From Porphyra umbilicalis (lineage: Eukaryota; Rhodophyta; Bangiophyceae; Bangiales; Bangiaceae): DNA of 64,000 nt. The notes below the pieces were generated by a model that had not been told where the DNA came from, ran no database searches, and saw nothing but the letters and a program-made list of their open reading frames with translations. Where the stretch lies: positions 661,191-725,190 of the forward strand of contig KV918763.1 in NCBI GenBank assembly GCA_002049455.2, read 5' to 3'. The position numbers were made by a program, and so were the translations under genes. Below are positions 1 to 11,603 of this stretch, in pieces; the stretch's first letter is position 1; every line of letters starts with the position of its first letter.

Positions 1-1292
1 CCTCGTTGCTGGATGCACCACGAGCCCGGTTCTGGCCCGAATTGCTCGTTCAGAACTTGCACGACCCCTCGTAAACGCCTCTGTGGAGCGTTTTTCTCGT
101 GCAAACCATGTTTTCACTTGCATACTTTTGCAGTCGAGCATTCTACACCGACTTTTTGGATGTATCAGAAGCGTCTCTGGAAGCGCCTCCTATGGTGTAC
201 AGGGCCATAGCGGGAATGCCCGAATGCAAACGTATGCAGATGCTCAACAAGCGCGTGCGAGCTCTCCCGTTCTCTCAACGAGGTGTTTCTGCGATTTCTG
301 CACGCTGCATTAGGACACCCTTGTCGAGGCGCGTGTATTAAGTCGAGCACGGGTGTCGAGGTGCTGCACGAGTACCGGGTTTTCACACTTAGCTCCCCCT
401 TCTCTGCGACTTGACGGTATTTTATACCAGCCACCGGAGCGGCAACTGTCCCTCCGTGAACGCCGAAAGGGAATGGTCTCGGTATTGTGAACTCACTTGC
501 CACCAAGCTCTGTGACAATTGCCAAAGAACTGTGCATCCCGTGCGGAGAAAGCGGGTTCCGACGCCCCCCACCCCGGGGGTTGCGGGGCTTGTGGCACGA
601 TGTCCGCGTCGCTCTGCCGACTCCGTTGCCGGTTGCCCACTGCTGTTGCCATGCTCCACCTTTGTTACCGTGCTTCCCCGCCGCCGGCCTGTGCTTGCGC
701 CAGTGGCGGCTACGGAAGCGGCGGCTACCTCCCGCTGCGGCAGCCACCACCGCTGCGGCGACCGAGCCGCCCGCGTGGTGGCCGCACCCCCGCCACCTTC
801 ACCATGGCCCCGCCCCGCGTGGCGGCCGTGCCCCCGCCACCTCCGCCATGCCCGCCCCCCCCCCCCCCCCCTCGCTTGCCCCACCGCCCATCCCGCTGCG
901 ATGACCAGGGCCGCTGCGGCGACCGAGCCGCCCGCGTGGCGGCCGCGCCCCCGCCACCTCCGCCATGCCCCCCCCCCCCCCGCTGGCTCTGCCCCGCCTG
1001 CTCGTGGGCTGCACGATGGTGTCCTTCTACGTATTTCTTGCTATACTCGGCACACATCCGGTACTGAGCACCGCACCCGTTTAATGTATCAAGTCGCACT
1101 TGTAAGAACTTGAGCGGACTCCATAGAGCTCTTAATCACGCCCTAATCTCGTCGCCAGCACGCCACAACGAGTTTTTTGGACGGGATAAATACGAGCAAA
1201 CACTCCCAGCGTGCGAGCAGGAGCCCGTTTTCAACGAGCATTTACGAGCAATGTGAGCCAGAACCGGGCTCGTGGTGCATCCAGCAACGAGG
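1..1292. mobile_element. TIR-bounded DNA element, left end cut by window edge
   Basis: A perfect 36-bp inverted repeat lies at 1-36 and 1257-1292 (each arm starts, reading inward, CCTCGTTGCTGGATGCACCA). Inside both arms the similarity continues loosely as ATTGCTCGT, and many short CTCGT/ACGAG subterminal motifs fill the outer 300 bases at each end. The interior has no convincing gene; 770-1000 carries three copies of a GC-rich unit reading CGCGTGGCGGCCG followed by CCCCCGCCACCT. The left arm begins at base 1, so the TIR may extend outside the window and no target duplication can be checked. The arrangement fits a non-autonomous DNA transposon; the superfamily is not decided. Confidence 0.55.
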
Positions 1293-1964
1293 TGCACTGC
1301 GCAGCGGCTCGAGGCTACCAGCGCTGCAAACGTGCGCGCATCGCGCGTCCCCGACCCCGTGATCCGCCCCGGCCGCCGCCACGCTGGCAGAGTGTGTGTC
1401 GATGGCCGGCCGCCGCCGCGCGGCGCCGCCGCCGCCGCCGCGGCCGGCCGCCGCGCCTCTCGCCCCCCCCGGCGGCGGCCGTGGCCCCCCCCCCCCCCTC
1501 CCGCCCCCGCCGGCACCGCCGTCACCCCCGCCCCCCCGCTACGCCCGCCCTCTGCAACGCGCCCGCGCGGGGGACCCCCACCCCCCCGCCGCCGCCGCCG
1601 CCCGCCGCCGCCGCCGCCACCGCGCCCGCCGCACTGCACCGCACCGGCGGGCGGGGTCGCCCACGGGCCCTCTGCCGCACCGGGTTCCCCCCCCCCCCCC
1701 CCCGCCTCTCTTTGGGATTTTTTTCCGGCCGTTGCGCCCGGCTTGCCTCACCCCCACCCCCCACCCCCCCCCCCGCCGCCGCGCCCCTGCGCGTCGGCGG
1801 GCGCCACGGGCGGTCCGCCCGCCCGCCCGCCCGCCGCGCGACCGGTGGGCGCCACCCCCGCCGCCGCGTCGGCCGCGGGCGCCGCCTCTGCCGCCGCCGC
1901 AGGGGGGGGGGGGCGGGGTGCGCGCCCCCCCGCCCGACGTCGGCAGACGCCGCGTCGGTGCGGC

Positions 1965-2005
<41 letters not shown>

Positions 2006-3261
2006 CCCGGCCGTGGGGCGGGGTCGGCGCGCCGCCGCCCCGCGCGCGCCGCACCCCCCGCGCGCCGCGCATGACGCACGGGCGCGGGTCGTTTGGTCTG
2101 CGGCGGCCCGTGGCGGCCGTTGCGCGCGGCGGTGGGGGTGTGTGTGTGTGTGTGTGCACGGGCGGGGGGGGGGCGGGGGGGCGGGGTGACCGCCGCCCTC
2201 TGCCCGCGCGTGTCGCGCGGATGGGCGGCGGGGGGGGGGGGGGGGGGGGGGGGAGAGTGGAAGCCCCCGCGCGGCGTGGGCGCGGTGCCCCCTCCCCCGT
2301 CGTGGGCGCCCTCCTTGGATTCCTCCCCCCCGCCCCACTCCCCCCCCCCCCCGCCGTGGGGTCATGGCACCCCCGCGGTGGCGCCGTCGGGTGGAGCCGC
2401 CTGCGCCGGCGCGCGGCGGCGCCGGCGGGGACGTGTCAGCGGGTCGGCCCCCGCGGGCGGCGCACCCGCCGCGCGCGTGCCGCGCGCGGCGCCGCGCGGC
2501 GGCGAGAGGGCGCGCCGACGGCGGGGGGGGGGGCGCACGCTGACACGGCACGGCCATGGGGGCGGGGGCGGGGGGGGGGGGGGGGGGGGGTGGTGCTGGG
2601 GACGCCCCGCCCTTTGACCCACCCCCGCCCGCCGGCAGCCGCCGCCGGCCGGAAACCCGTGGCGCGCCGCCCGTCTGCCTCGCGCCGGGGGGGGGGGTGC
2701 GCACCACCGCGCGCGCGCGCACGCGCGCGCGCGCGCGGCCGCCGGGGGGCGGGGGCGCCCATGGCGCGGCCGCCACCTGCTGCTGCCGGCCGTGCCGCGG
2801 CGCGCGGCGGGGGAGGCGCGGCGGCCCATCGTTTTTCTCGGGGACGGCGGTGGGGCGGCCGACGGGGGGGGGGGGGGGGGGGGGGCGAAGGAGGGGACGA
2901 CGCCCCGCCGCGGCCGCGGGGCGTGGTGCCGCCAGACACGCCGGCGTGGCCGGCGGGGGGGGGGCCCCGCGTCGCCGCGTCGCGGCGCCCGCGCGTCGCC
3001 GACGCGGGCGGCCCACAGCAGGCGTGGAGCGGGCGCGGCGCGTGGCGGGCCGCGGCGCGCCGGCGGGGGCGCCGCCCCTCCCCCTCTGCCCGTCGGCCAC
3101 GGACGGCGCCCCGCGTCGGGGGCGGGGGGGCGGGAAAGGCGTCAAAAGCGGCGGCGGCGGGCGCCGTCTACCACCCACCACCCCCGCCACGCCGCGCACC
3201 CACACCCGCGCCGCGTCGGCCCGTGGTGCACGGCGTGTGCCGCCTTGCCCTCTGCCCGCCT

Positions 3262-3324
<63 letters not shown>

Positions 3325-3456
3325 CGACGGGCCTCCGTGGGCGTGGGCGGTGGCACCCACCCGCCGCTGACGGACTGGCGGCGGCGGCGGTGCTCGCCGG
3401 GAGGTGCCAACCCGTGCGTTCCCCCCCCCCCCCCCCCCCCCGCTCTCCCCCTCGCC
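1293..3456. other. GC-rich low-complexity stretch, no gene recognised
   Basis: Long G and C runs (for example the G run near 2231-2252), a (GT)n tract at about 2139-2158, an alternating purine-pyrimidine CG tract at about 2710-2740, and GCC/GCG triplet repeats near 1970-2005 and 3270-3320. Long open frames exist on both strands but are compositional. The part just before 3457 is presumably the 5' flank of the downstream secreted-protein gene. Confidence 0.6.
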
Positions 3457-5397
3457 ATGGCCGTGACGGCGGTGCTGGTGGCCGCCGTGGCGGTGGCCAC
3501 CACCGCCGCCTCGGCAGCGTCGGCCACGCCGACGGGGCCCGGCGCCGCGGCGGCAACCGCCGCCGTGTCTGCCTCTGCCGACGGCGCGGCGGCGCCGTCG
3601 GCCAAGCAGTATGGCGGCTACGCGTCGCCGTATGGGCGCTACTACAACCCGACGGCGTATGGCGGCGACGGGCGGTCGCCCGCGTCGCTGTACGACCGGT
3701 TTGGGCGGCCGCCGGCGTATGGGCCGCCGGCCACGAGCAGCAACGGCAATGGCAATGGCAATGGCAATGGCGACGGCGGCGGGGGTGTTGCGGGCGCGGC
3801 GACGGGGCGGGGCGGCGGCGCGTATGCGCCACCCGCGCCGTACAACCCGTACGGCGCGTATGGGGGCTATGGCCACGACGGGCGTGGCGGGTATGGCGGG
3901 TATGGTGGGTATGGCTCGCCGCCGCGGGCGTATGCGCCGCCGCCGCCGCAGCCGCGGGCGTATGCGCCGCCGCCGCCGCAGCCGCGGGCGTATGCGCCGC
4001 CGCCGCCACCGTCTGAGGGGTCACCCTACTACACGCCGCCGGGGCCGTACGCGGCGCCCGCGCCGGCCGCCGAGGCGCCCGCCCCCGCGCCTGCCGACGC
4101 GCCCGCGCCGGCGCCGGCCGACGGGGCGGCGGCCGGCCCCGGGCCCTACTCTGCCCCTGCGCCGGCGGAAGAGGCGCCCGCGCCGGGCCCTTACGACGCG
4201 CCCGCGCCTGCGCCGGCAGAGGAGGGGCCGGGTCCGTATGCGCCGCCCGTCCCTGCGCCGGCAGAGGAGGGGCCGGGTCCGTATGCGCCGCCCGCCCCCC
4301 CGCCGGCAGAGGAGGCGCCCGCGCCGGGTCCGTACGATGCGCCCGCCCCTGCGCCGGCAGAGGAAGGCGCACCGCCCGCGCCCGTCGCCCCCCCCCCCCC
4401 ACCTACTACGCGCCGCCGCCGCCGCCAAAGGACAACCCCTACTACTATGGCCCGCCGGCGCCGCCGCCGCAGGACAACCCCTACTATGCGCCGCCCGCGC
4501 CGGCCCCCCCCCCGTCTACGGGCCAATTGACCCGTCGTTTGGCGACGGCGACGGCTACTATGGGCACGTCGTCAAGGACCCCCACGTGCGCGCCTTTGAC
4601 GGCTCCCCCGAGTATGATTTCCAAGGCAAACCGTCGCGCACGTACGCGCTGCTCGCCGACGCGTCGCTGCACGTCAATGCCAAGTTCAAGGCCGGCCCCC
4701 GCTGGGGCAGCTCCTTCCTCGGCACCGTCGGTGTGACGGGCGCCGCCGGGGACCGGGTGGCCATTGCCGAGTGTGGCTACTCGTGCATGGACGTGACGGT
4801 CAATGGGGAGCCCCTCGACGCGGACAATGCCGACGGCGTGACGCTCGCCGCGTCGGGGCTCCACGTGGCGCTGACCGACGATGGCTTTTCGCCGACGGCG
4901 ACGGTGCGGCACGGCACCTACACGCTGTCGGTCGTGTCCCCCCCGCAAGACTTGTTGTGGAAGGCGGGCGCGGAGGACGCACCGCACGTCGACTTGGCGG
5001 TACGCCTGCGGTCGCCGCCCGTGTCGCCGCACGGGGTGCTCGGCCGCTCTGCCGCGCACCTGGTGTCCGCCGTCGCAGCGGCGGCCGACGGGGACGACCT
5101 CAAGGCTACCGCGTCGCGGGTGGCGGCGCAAGGCACCAAGCGCGACTTTCAAACAAAGGGGCTGTGGGACCCCGCGTTTCGCTTCCAACGCTTCTTCCCG
5201 GGCGACGCGGCCGCCGCGGCGGGCGCCGCCGTTGCCGCCGCCTCGCGCGCGGCGGTGGCGGCGGCGGGGACGGGGGGGCGGGCGCGCCACCCGCCGCCGC
5301 CGCTGCCAGTGGCGGGCGGCGCGCCCTGCTGGTGGTGGCCGAGGGGGAGGCGCCGCCGCTGGCGGTCGCCTCCCTCCGCTCGTCCCGCCGCGTGTAG
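3457..5397 (+). CDS. Secreted Pro/Tyr-rich matrix protein with vWF-D/root-cap-like C-terminal domain (frame broken at C/G runs)
   Basis: The ATG at 3457 starts a typical signal peptide (MAVTAVLVAAVAVATTAASA). A Gly/Tyr and then Pro/Ala/Tyr-rich region follows, with repeats such as PRAYAPPPPQ (three copies) and GPYAPPAPAPAEE (several copies), the composition of a cell-wall or extracellular matrix structural protein. The C-terminal ~270 residues contain DPHVRAFDGS, then YDFQGKPSRTYALLAD and HVNAKF, the pattern of von Willebrand factor D and plant root-cap-type domains. The frame shifts at the C run 4388-4400, at the C run near 4505-4515 and at the G run near 5265-5272. Each shift is equivalent to one missing base, and restoring them leads to a stop ending at 5397. 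The gene converges with the hydrolase gene on the other strand. I infer an extracellular role from the signal peptide and composition only. Confidence 0.7.
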
Positions 5398-5782
5398 AGG
5401 GCGTGGCGGAGGGTGTGGGGGGTGGGGGGGGGACTGTGGAGGGAAGCAATCTGCGGCGCCCCGTCGCGTCGACGCGTGCCTTGTACATTGAGCGTGGGGG
5501 GTGGGGGGGGGGAGGTGGGGCTGGTGGGGTAGGGGCGGGCGGGCACGCGCGTCAGAGAGGACGGTGCCGGCACCCGCGGCCGCCGGAGGGGGGAGGGAGG
5601 CAACCGCGAGGGAGCGCATGAACATTTAAACGTGTGTTGTTAGCTACCGCCGCACGGTCACGGCGGGCGCCGCCGCGTCGGGCGCCACCCCGCCACGCAC
5701 TGTCACCACAAACGCAGGGGCGGTTTGCGCGTCAAACAAAAAAATAAAAAAGCGGACGGACCGTGCCCCTTACCCTAAAACT
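5398..5782. other. Intergenic region between convergent genes
   Basis: Probably overlapping 3' regions. It holds an A-rich stretch around 5735-5752 (AAACAAAAAAATAAAAAA) and no reading frame of note. Confidence 0.6.
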
Positions 5783-6407
5783 TTAGACGGTCATCCCGCG
5801 GCCGAGGACCCCCCTCCCCCCGTCGCGGTCGTCGTCGCGGTCGTCGTCGCTCCCACCGCCGCCGTCACCGTCACCAACCACCTCGACGGGCATCCCGACC
5901 GGCACGGCGCGGAGGACCCCCCCCCCCGGCACCCGCGCGTTGGCCCGCGCGAGCGCCGCCACCGGCTCGAGCACCCCCTCCGTCGTGAGTACAAACGTCC
6001 CCCAGTGCACCGCCACCGCCACGTCGGCGCCGACAGCGGCCACGGCGGCGACCGCCTCGGCCGCGTCCATGTGCTGCGCCCGCATCAGCGCCCGCGGGTG
6101 CGTCGCGCCAATCGGCACGGCGGCGCCGTGGACGCGGCCGCCGCCGGCGGGCGCCGCCGCGGCGGCGGCAGCGACTTCGGGAAACACGGGGCAGTCGCCC
6201 GAATCGCCGACGGCGTAGAGGGTGATGCCGGGGGCGGCGAGGAGGTATCCCCCCCACAGCGACCGACACACGTCGGAGAGGGTGCGGCGGGACCAGTGCT
6301 GCGCGGGCGTCAGCGTGAGGTTGGTGGCCGCGGCGGGGGGGGGGGGGGGGGGCGCCCCCGCCGCCGCCGCCGCCGCCGCCCCCGCCGCTACGATCACCCC
6401 AGCCGGC

Positions 6408-6440
<33 letters not shown>

Positions 6441-7229
6441 ACCCGCCGGGCCACCCGCCGCCGGCAGGGTGACCGACCCCCACCACGCGAGTTCCGTGAC
6501 GCGGGCGGGCGGCACGCCGACCTCGGGCCCCGTCACCCACGCGCCGAGGCCGAGGGGCACCACCACGGCCGCTGCCGGAAAGGCGGCGGCGAGCGCCGCC
6601 ACCGCCGCCGCCTCGGCGTGGTCGTAATGCGCGTGCGTGATGGCCACGGCCGACAGGTCCGCCCCCGCCTCGGCGAGCAGCGCCCGCAGGTGGGGCACGC
6701 CGTCAAACGGGGGCGGCTGGAGGCGCACGGGCGCCGGCGCCCGTCGCGGCCCCGCCACCCGCCCAAACACCGGGTCGACGAGCACCGCCGCCCCCGGCCC
6801 CGCTTGCAGCAGCACCGACCCGTGGCCGAGCCACGTCATCCGCCCCGCCCCCAGACGCGGCGGCGCCAAGGCGCCCGCCGTCAGGCGCACGGGGGGAAAG
6901 GCGGCCGTGACCGCCGCCGACGCGGCGCCATACCAGCGCCCGACGCCGAGGGAGGTGGCGGCGGCGCCGTACCACGACCGGGTGGTGAGGAGGGTGAGGA
7001 ATCGCCGCGGGCGGGGGAGGCCGGGGAAGGTGGGGAAGGGGTTGGTGAAGGCCCGCCCGTCGGCGGTGAGGGTGGTGACCGTCGCCGCGCCGGGGGGGGG
7101 GGGGGGAACAACCCCGCTGCGTAGGGGAGGGGGGGGGGGGGTGCCGCAGCTGCCAGTCGACGGCGGCGGCGGCGGCGAGGGCGGCGACAGAGAGGGTGGA
7201 GAGGAGGATGGCCCGGGGGGGGGGGCCAT
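5783..7229 (-). CDS. NAPE-hydrolysing phospholipase D-like metallo-beta-lactamase protein (frame broken)
   Basis: Metal-dependent hydrolase of the NAPE-PLD family, whose members release N-acylethanolamines from N-acyl phosphatidylethanolamine. Signs in the first frame are MTWLGHGSVLL, DPVFGRVAGPRR, the metal-binding HAHYDH (HxHxDH) and VVPLGLGAWV. In a second frame come LTPAQHWSRR, LWGGYLL, VGDSGD (the GDTG-type metal site), PIGATHPRALM and HWGTFVL, in the order and spacing of the family. The two frames meet in a GC-rich stretch around 6330-6450 that includes an 18-G run, so the real gene must cross a frame break there (one extra or two missing bases). The start at 7229 is the last ATG before the conserved part; an Ala/Pro-rich extension is open further upstream. 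It is convergent with the matrix-protein gene. Confidence 0.8.
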
Positions 7230-7986
7230 GGTGGGGGGGGGGGGGGGGTTGTGGCGGAATGGAGAGGGTGGGCGAGCGGCCCCTGGGGGGGGGGGGAGGT
7301 GCACAGGCGGTTGGGGAAGCGAAGCGGGTGAGCCAAAGGAGAGAGACAGGGGGGGGGGAGGGGGGCGCGTGCGACCACACGGCCTTGGGCGGGGGCGGGT
7401 GCCGCTGAGGAAGCTGCGGGCGGGCCGGGCGGGGCCGCAGGGGACAATGGGCGGCGCGCCCGCCGGGAACGAGGCGGGCGCGGGGGGGGGGGGCGCGGGT
7501 GCCACCGCCGCAATCGGGCGCTGGCCGGCGGGGCGACGGGGCGCGGGGACCGACGCGCGGCGTCGCGGCGCGGGCGCCAAGCGTGCGAGGGGGGATCAAT
7601 CCGCGGAGCGTGACCGCCCCCGCCGTGATCGCGCTCGCGGTGTGGCGCGCGGGCGGCCGCCGAGCCCAGCGGCGGCCGAGGCACCGTCGGGGACACCCGA
7701 CCGATGCACGCCGATTGACATGCGGGTCCTACCGCGCCGTCGAGTTCATTTTGCGTCTGGGGAGGGGGGGGCACGGCCGCGGCGCAGCAGCCGTGAGAGG
7801 CCGGCCACGTCGACTCGCGGGGGCCCGCGCGTGGACAAAAAAGGCTCGAGACGCGGCCGAGCATGGATGAGACACAGCGAGCTCCCTATGGACACAAAAG
7901 AGACTGGAGTGCAGGCAAACGAGGCCCACGTGTCGCAACGATGGCGTGTGGCAACTGGAGCCCCCTCGCCGCCCCCCTCCCCCACC

Positions 7987-10068
7987 TCAAGCCTTGGCCG
8001 ACCGCGTGCTCCGCTTGCTCCGCTTGGTCGTCGGCGCCGGCGCGGCGGCCGCCGCCTCGGCCGCCTCGATGCGCGCGCGCTTGGCGGTGAGGCGGTTGCC
8101 CACGGCGGCGCCCTTGCGGTCGGCGGCGGTCGCCGCCGCGTACGCCTTGCGCTTCTTCTTGGACATCATGGTCATGGCGAGGCGCTTGGCGTCAGCCTCC
8201 TCGGCGGCGGCGCGGGCGGCAATGACCTCCTCGTCCTCCTCCACGTCTTCCTCCTCCTCCTCCTCCTCCTCCTCGTCCTCGTCCTCCTTGCCTTCCTCCG
8301 CGCCATCAACGTCGCCTGCATCGTTGCCGCCGCCGGCGTCGGCACCGGCAGCGTCGCCTGGCAGCGTAACGACGGCCTCCCCCCCCCTGCCGACGGGTCC
8401 GGGCAGGCGCTCGCCCTCCCCATCGTCGGCGCCAACGCCAAACGCGGCCGCCGCTTCGGCCACGACGCTCTCGTCACCCGCCCGGATGCGGTCGATCATG
8501 GCTTGGAAGCGGGGCACGTAGCCGCCCTCGGACGACGGGTCGACAAACGGGCTCAGGTGCGGGGGGAGCTTCCCGCCGACCGCGTACATGGCCGGCGGCA
8601 GCGGCAGGCCGGCATTGATCGAATCAAACACCCACTGCGGCTGCACGTACTCGGCGCGGAGGAGGCGGCCGCGGATCGACGGGCGGTCCGCCACCCAGTG
8701 AGTGACCGTGGCGAGGAAGGCGTCGCGGGCGGATGTGCCCACGGGCGCCGCCGCCGCCGCCGCCGCCTCGCCACCGCCCTTCTTTTGCATTTTCTTTTGT
8801 TTTGGCAGCACCACGCCCGGCGCAGAGGCGGCGGCGGCGGCGGTGCCATCACCGTCGCCGTCACCGCCGGGGATGTCGCCTTCGGCAACGACACGCGCCG
8901 CGCCGCAGGAGAGGAGCGCAAACTCGAGTTCGGGCACGGGCGTTTCGCGGCCGAGCACAATGACCGCGCCGGCAAAGATGGTTTCCGACGCTGCCGACCG
9001 CTCCCCGGGGGGAGCCCCGTCGCCAGCCTCGACGGCCATGCCCGTCGGCTCGTCACCGCCGCCGTCCGCGACGGGCGCGCCGGCGCCGGTCGCGGGGGTG
9101 GGAGGCGTGGCGCCGGCGGTGCCGTCCATGGCGTCGCCGTCGCCCGTGTCGCCATTGTTGCCACCTTCCTCCTCCTCGTCATCCTCCTCGGTCGCGGCGG
9201 TCGCGGCAACAACGTCCGCCATCCGCGTCTGCGCCGCGGCAATGGCGTCTTTGGAGATGGCTGGCGCCGCCGCCGCCGCCGCTGGCGGCCCCGTGACAAA
9301 CGATGTGACCAGCCGCCCCGACGCGGTCGCCGACCGGTCGGCGACGGGCGGGTAGGCCCACCCCGTCGATGCGTACAACTTGTAGTTGACCACGTGCAGG
9401 ACGGCCGTGTACAGCTCCATGAATGTGAGCATGACGCGGTAGTCAACGTCTGCCGGCAGCTGCTGGGAGAAGCGGTGCGGCACGCACCAGGTGATGAGCT
9501 CCCCGCCAACGAGCGCTTGGAAGTAGTAGCCCTTGACGCTCGCAAAGGCCTTGCGGAGCCCCCCCGTGCGGGCGACGTAGTGGGTAAACTCGGCGAGCAG
9601 CCGCGACGCGGTCACCACGACCGTCGGTTGGATGGGCTTGGCCGCCGGCAGGGAGGCAAAGAGGGCCACCAAAGACAGGGCGTCGTCCAAGTCCCGCAGC
9701 GCCGCCTCAAACGTCGGGTAACGCTCCCGAATAATGTGCTCAAGGGTGTAGCGGGGACGGGAAGCTTTGAGTGCGGCGACCACGTCGTGCTGCTTCTTGG
9801 CCGCCGCACGCCGAATTTTCTTGGCGTGCGCCGACGACGCGCGGAAGGTGGCGAGGAGGGGCTCGTGGGCTAGGAAAGCCACGTCCTTGCGCAGGTAGTA
9901 GGTCTTGTTGGGGCCCTCCACCTTCTTCTTGGGCTCTCGCGGGAAGATGCCCTTGAGGATGCACAGCCGCCGAAAGTCTTTGAGGGACACTTGGAGCTTG
10001 CGCAACGCCTTGGTACGCGTAATGTAGAGGACCGCATTGCCGCGGGTGCCCTTCTTGAGCGGCCTCAT
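7987..10068 (-). CDS. PES1: Pescadillo homologue (PES1/Nop7), 60S ribosome biogenesis
   Basis: Intact 693-residue frame. The N-terminal pescadillo domain is plain: RTKALRKLQVSLKDFRRLCI, LKGIFPREPKKK, then YYLRKDVAFLAHEPLL, and further on RVMLTFMELYTAVLHVVNYK. A BRCT domain begins near residue 365 (IFAGAVIVLGRETPV) and ends near WVFDSINAGLPLPP; it is split by a low-complexity insert of about 45 residues. The C-terminus has the expected acidic run followed by MMSKKKRKAY and a basic tail with probable nuclear localisation signals. In yeast and animals this protein works in the PeBoW/Nop7 complex with Erb1/BOP1 and Ytm1/WDR12 in the nucleolus. I chose the ATG at 10068 because the conserved domain starts there. 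The protein is longer than the human one (about 588) because of Ala/Asp/Glu inserts. Confidence 0.95.
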   Translation of the reverse strand: MRPLKKGTRGNAVLYITRTKALRKLQVSLKDFRRLCILKGIFPREPKKKVEGPNKTYYLRKDVAFLAHEPLLATFRASSAHAKKIRRAAAKKQHDVVAALKASRPRYTLEHIIRERYPTFEAALRDLDDALSLVALFASLPAAKPIQPTVVVTASRLLAEFTHYVARTGGLRKAFASVKGYYFQALVGGELITWCVPHRFSQQLPADVDYRVMLTFMELYTAVLHVVNYKLYASTGWAYPPVADRSATASGRLVTSFVTGPPAAAAAAPAISKDAIAAAQTRMADVVAATAATEEDDEEEEGGNNGDTGDGDAMDGTAGATPPTPATGAGAPVADGGGDEPTGMAVEAGDGAPPGERSAASETIFAGAVIVLGRETPVPELEFALLSCGAARVVAEGDIPGGDGDGDGTAAAAASAPGVVLPKQKKMQKKGGGEAAAAAAAPVGTSARDAFLATVTHWVADRPSIRGRLLRAEYVQPQWVFDSINAGLPLPPAMYAVGGKLPPHLSPFVDPSSEGGYVPRFQAMIDRIRAGDESVVAEAAAAFGVGADDGEGERLPGPVGRGGEAVVTLPGDAAGADAGGGNDAGDVDGAEEGKEDEDEEEEEEEEEDVEEDEEVIAARAAAEEADAKRLAMTMMSKKKRKAYAAATAADRKGAAVGNRLTAKRARIEAAEAAAAAPAPTTKRSKRSTRSAKA

Positions 10069-10638
10069 GTCGGCGGCGGTGGGGGGGGGAGCGCGCACGC
10101 CGTGGCCGCGAGACCAGCGGGACGGGACCAGAGTCAGAAGTCGACGACGCGGTCGTCGGGTTGGGAGAGCAGAGAGCACTCCCTAGACCAGGAGCGGGGC
10201 TAGGACGACTGCCAATTCTGGAGAAGCGCCCAGACGCCGACGTACAGTGGGGCACCCGGTGGGTCGGGTCGACGACGCGGCACCGATGGCTTTAGCACAG
10301 ACGGCTCTCCGGCGGTGAAACGGGCTGTTGCCGTCGTCGACTCATTGCGTTGGTTTTTGTGCCACAAATACACTTGGGCAAGGGACATTACTTCGATAGT
10401 ATTTGTATTGCACATAGCGGTCGAAGCGATCGTCACATAACGTCGGAGTTTAAATATGTTTAGGTATGCTATATATCAAGATGGTTCATAAACGACATTC
10501 CGTGTCAATATGATTCGACCAACTCGACTTGACTTTTTAGGATTGGAGAGTCCGGAGACACAGCATGATTCTTGACGTGACCCATCAGGATTTCTATCGA
10601 GTGATCTACTGCTCCGAGCGGGTTCGGTGTTTCTCGAA
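10069..10638. other. 5' flank of pescadillo, no gene seen
   Basis: Presumed promoter region; no clear TATA box. The stretch around 10390-10500 is AT-richer than its surroundings. Confidence 0.5.
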
Positions 10639-11020
10639 GCTGCGCGGATGGCCGGGCCACACGGCTGGCGACGCGTGGTGGCGAGTGTGGGGCCAGGACC
10701 GACCGGCTGGCGAGCAGGCCCCGCTTCTTCTCAAGACGCCTGATTGTGACCGTGTGCTCAAAGCGCAACGGCTGTGCCAGCGGGGACAGAGTGCACACTA
10801 GCCTCCGAGAGTGGGGGCTGCGGTGGCTGACTCTGTCTGTGCGTTTGCCTCGTCCGGGTGGGCGGCTCCCGTCGCTCGTCACCCGTCGCATCGCCGGGGC
10901 CTGGCCTCAAGAGGGCGGGCCGCAACCCACGGTGACCGGTCGAGCATTTCCGCGTCGGCGGGTGAGGCCCGCCCGAAGAAGCGTGGGGCTGAAGAGAGGC
11001 TGGACTTTCGGCTGCCCAGG
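10639..11020 (+). repeat. Old dispersed repeat, copy 1 (partner at 24020-24380, opposite strand)
   Basis: Aligns by eye with the reverse complement of 24020-24380. Shared anchors are GGCTGGCGAGCAGGCCC, GCTCGTCACCCGTC and GTGAGGCCCGCC at similar spacing, with roughly two thirds identity between them. No coding function is visible, so this is probably an ancient transposon or retroelement fragment. Confidence 0.5.
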
Positions 11021-11461
11021 AGATCTTTCAGGCGGCGGTGCTTGTGGCCCCGACTCGATGCTCTGGTGTTCTGGACCAATAGGAAGCTGCAGGTCAGTGT
11101 TTGTGGCTATTGCGGGCTGGAAAGCACCACTCGTCGACCCAATCAAAACAGTTGCCCATCGTCCTTTTCTTCGCGCTGTCCTTTTCTCCAACCCACCGCA
11201 GCAGCATCGGGAACACCATTGCCGTAGGATGTCTGCCCTTAGAGGGCTCTCCGGCCAGAAAACGATACGGGGCGAATCGTCGCCGCAAACTGTCTGTCAA
11301 CACATGCTTTGACTATGCTGCGCGTTCAACCTGCACCGACACAAGGGCATGATCCCTCAGGAAGATCCCGATGCCGTGGGGTGGGTCACACCTGCAACCA
11401 GTGGGCGGGAAGAGCCCGTGGCAGGGCCAGGCCACCCGGGCCAACCCACCCTACTGTTATT

Positions 11462-11485
11462 CCATCATGGCATATGCCATGATGG
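11462..11485. repeat. Perfect 24-bp palindrome
   Basis: CCATCATGGCAT is followed directly by its exact reverse complement, with no spacer. Function unknown; it lies in a non-coding stretch upstream of the hAT element. Confidence 0.8.
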
Positions 11486-11603
11486 CGGTGCCGTATCCAT
11501 CTCACGAGCCTGTCGGCTAGACCCAGAGGGCTTCGCCGGGTACCCAACCAAGGCTCACGTGCTGGAAGGGAGGATATTCTGTCAGAGGGTGCTGAGGCCC
11601 AAT

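Noticed and set aside
1748-4402. 884-residue minus-strand frame opposite the matrix protein
   Set aside because: Compositional shadow rich in Arg/Pro/Ala; no domain, and the plus strand has a clear signal peptide and vWF-D-like motifs.
1396-4530. 1044-residue plus-strand frame as one gene
   Set aside because: Only the part after 3457 has a signal peptide and protein-like repeats; the first two thirds are open because of GC triplets and homopolymers.
6637-9873. 1078-residue plus-strand frame
   Set aside because: Antisense to the NAPE-PLD-like and pescadillo genes, which carry unmistakable motifs.
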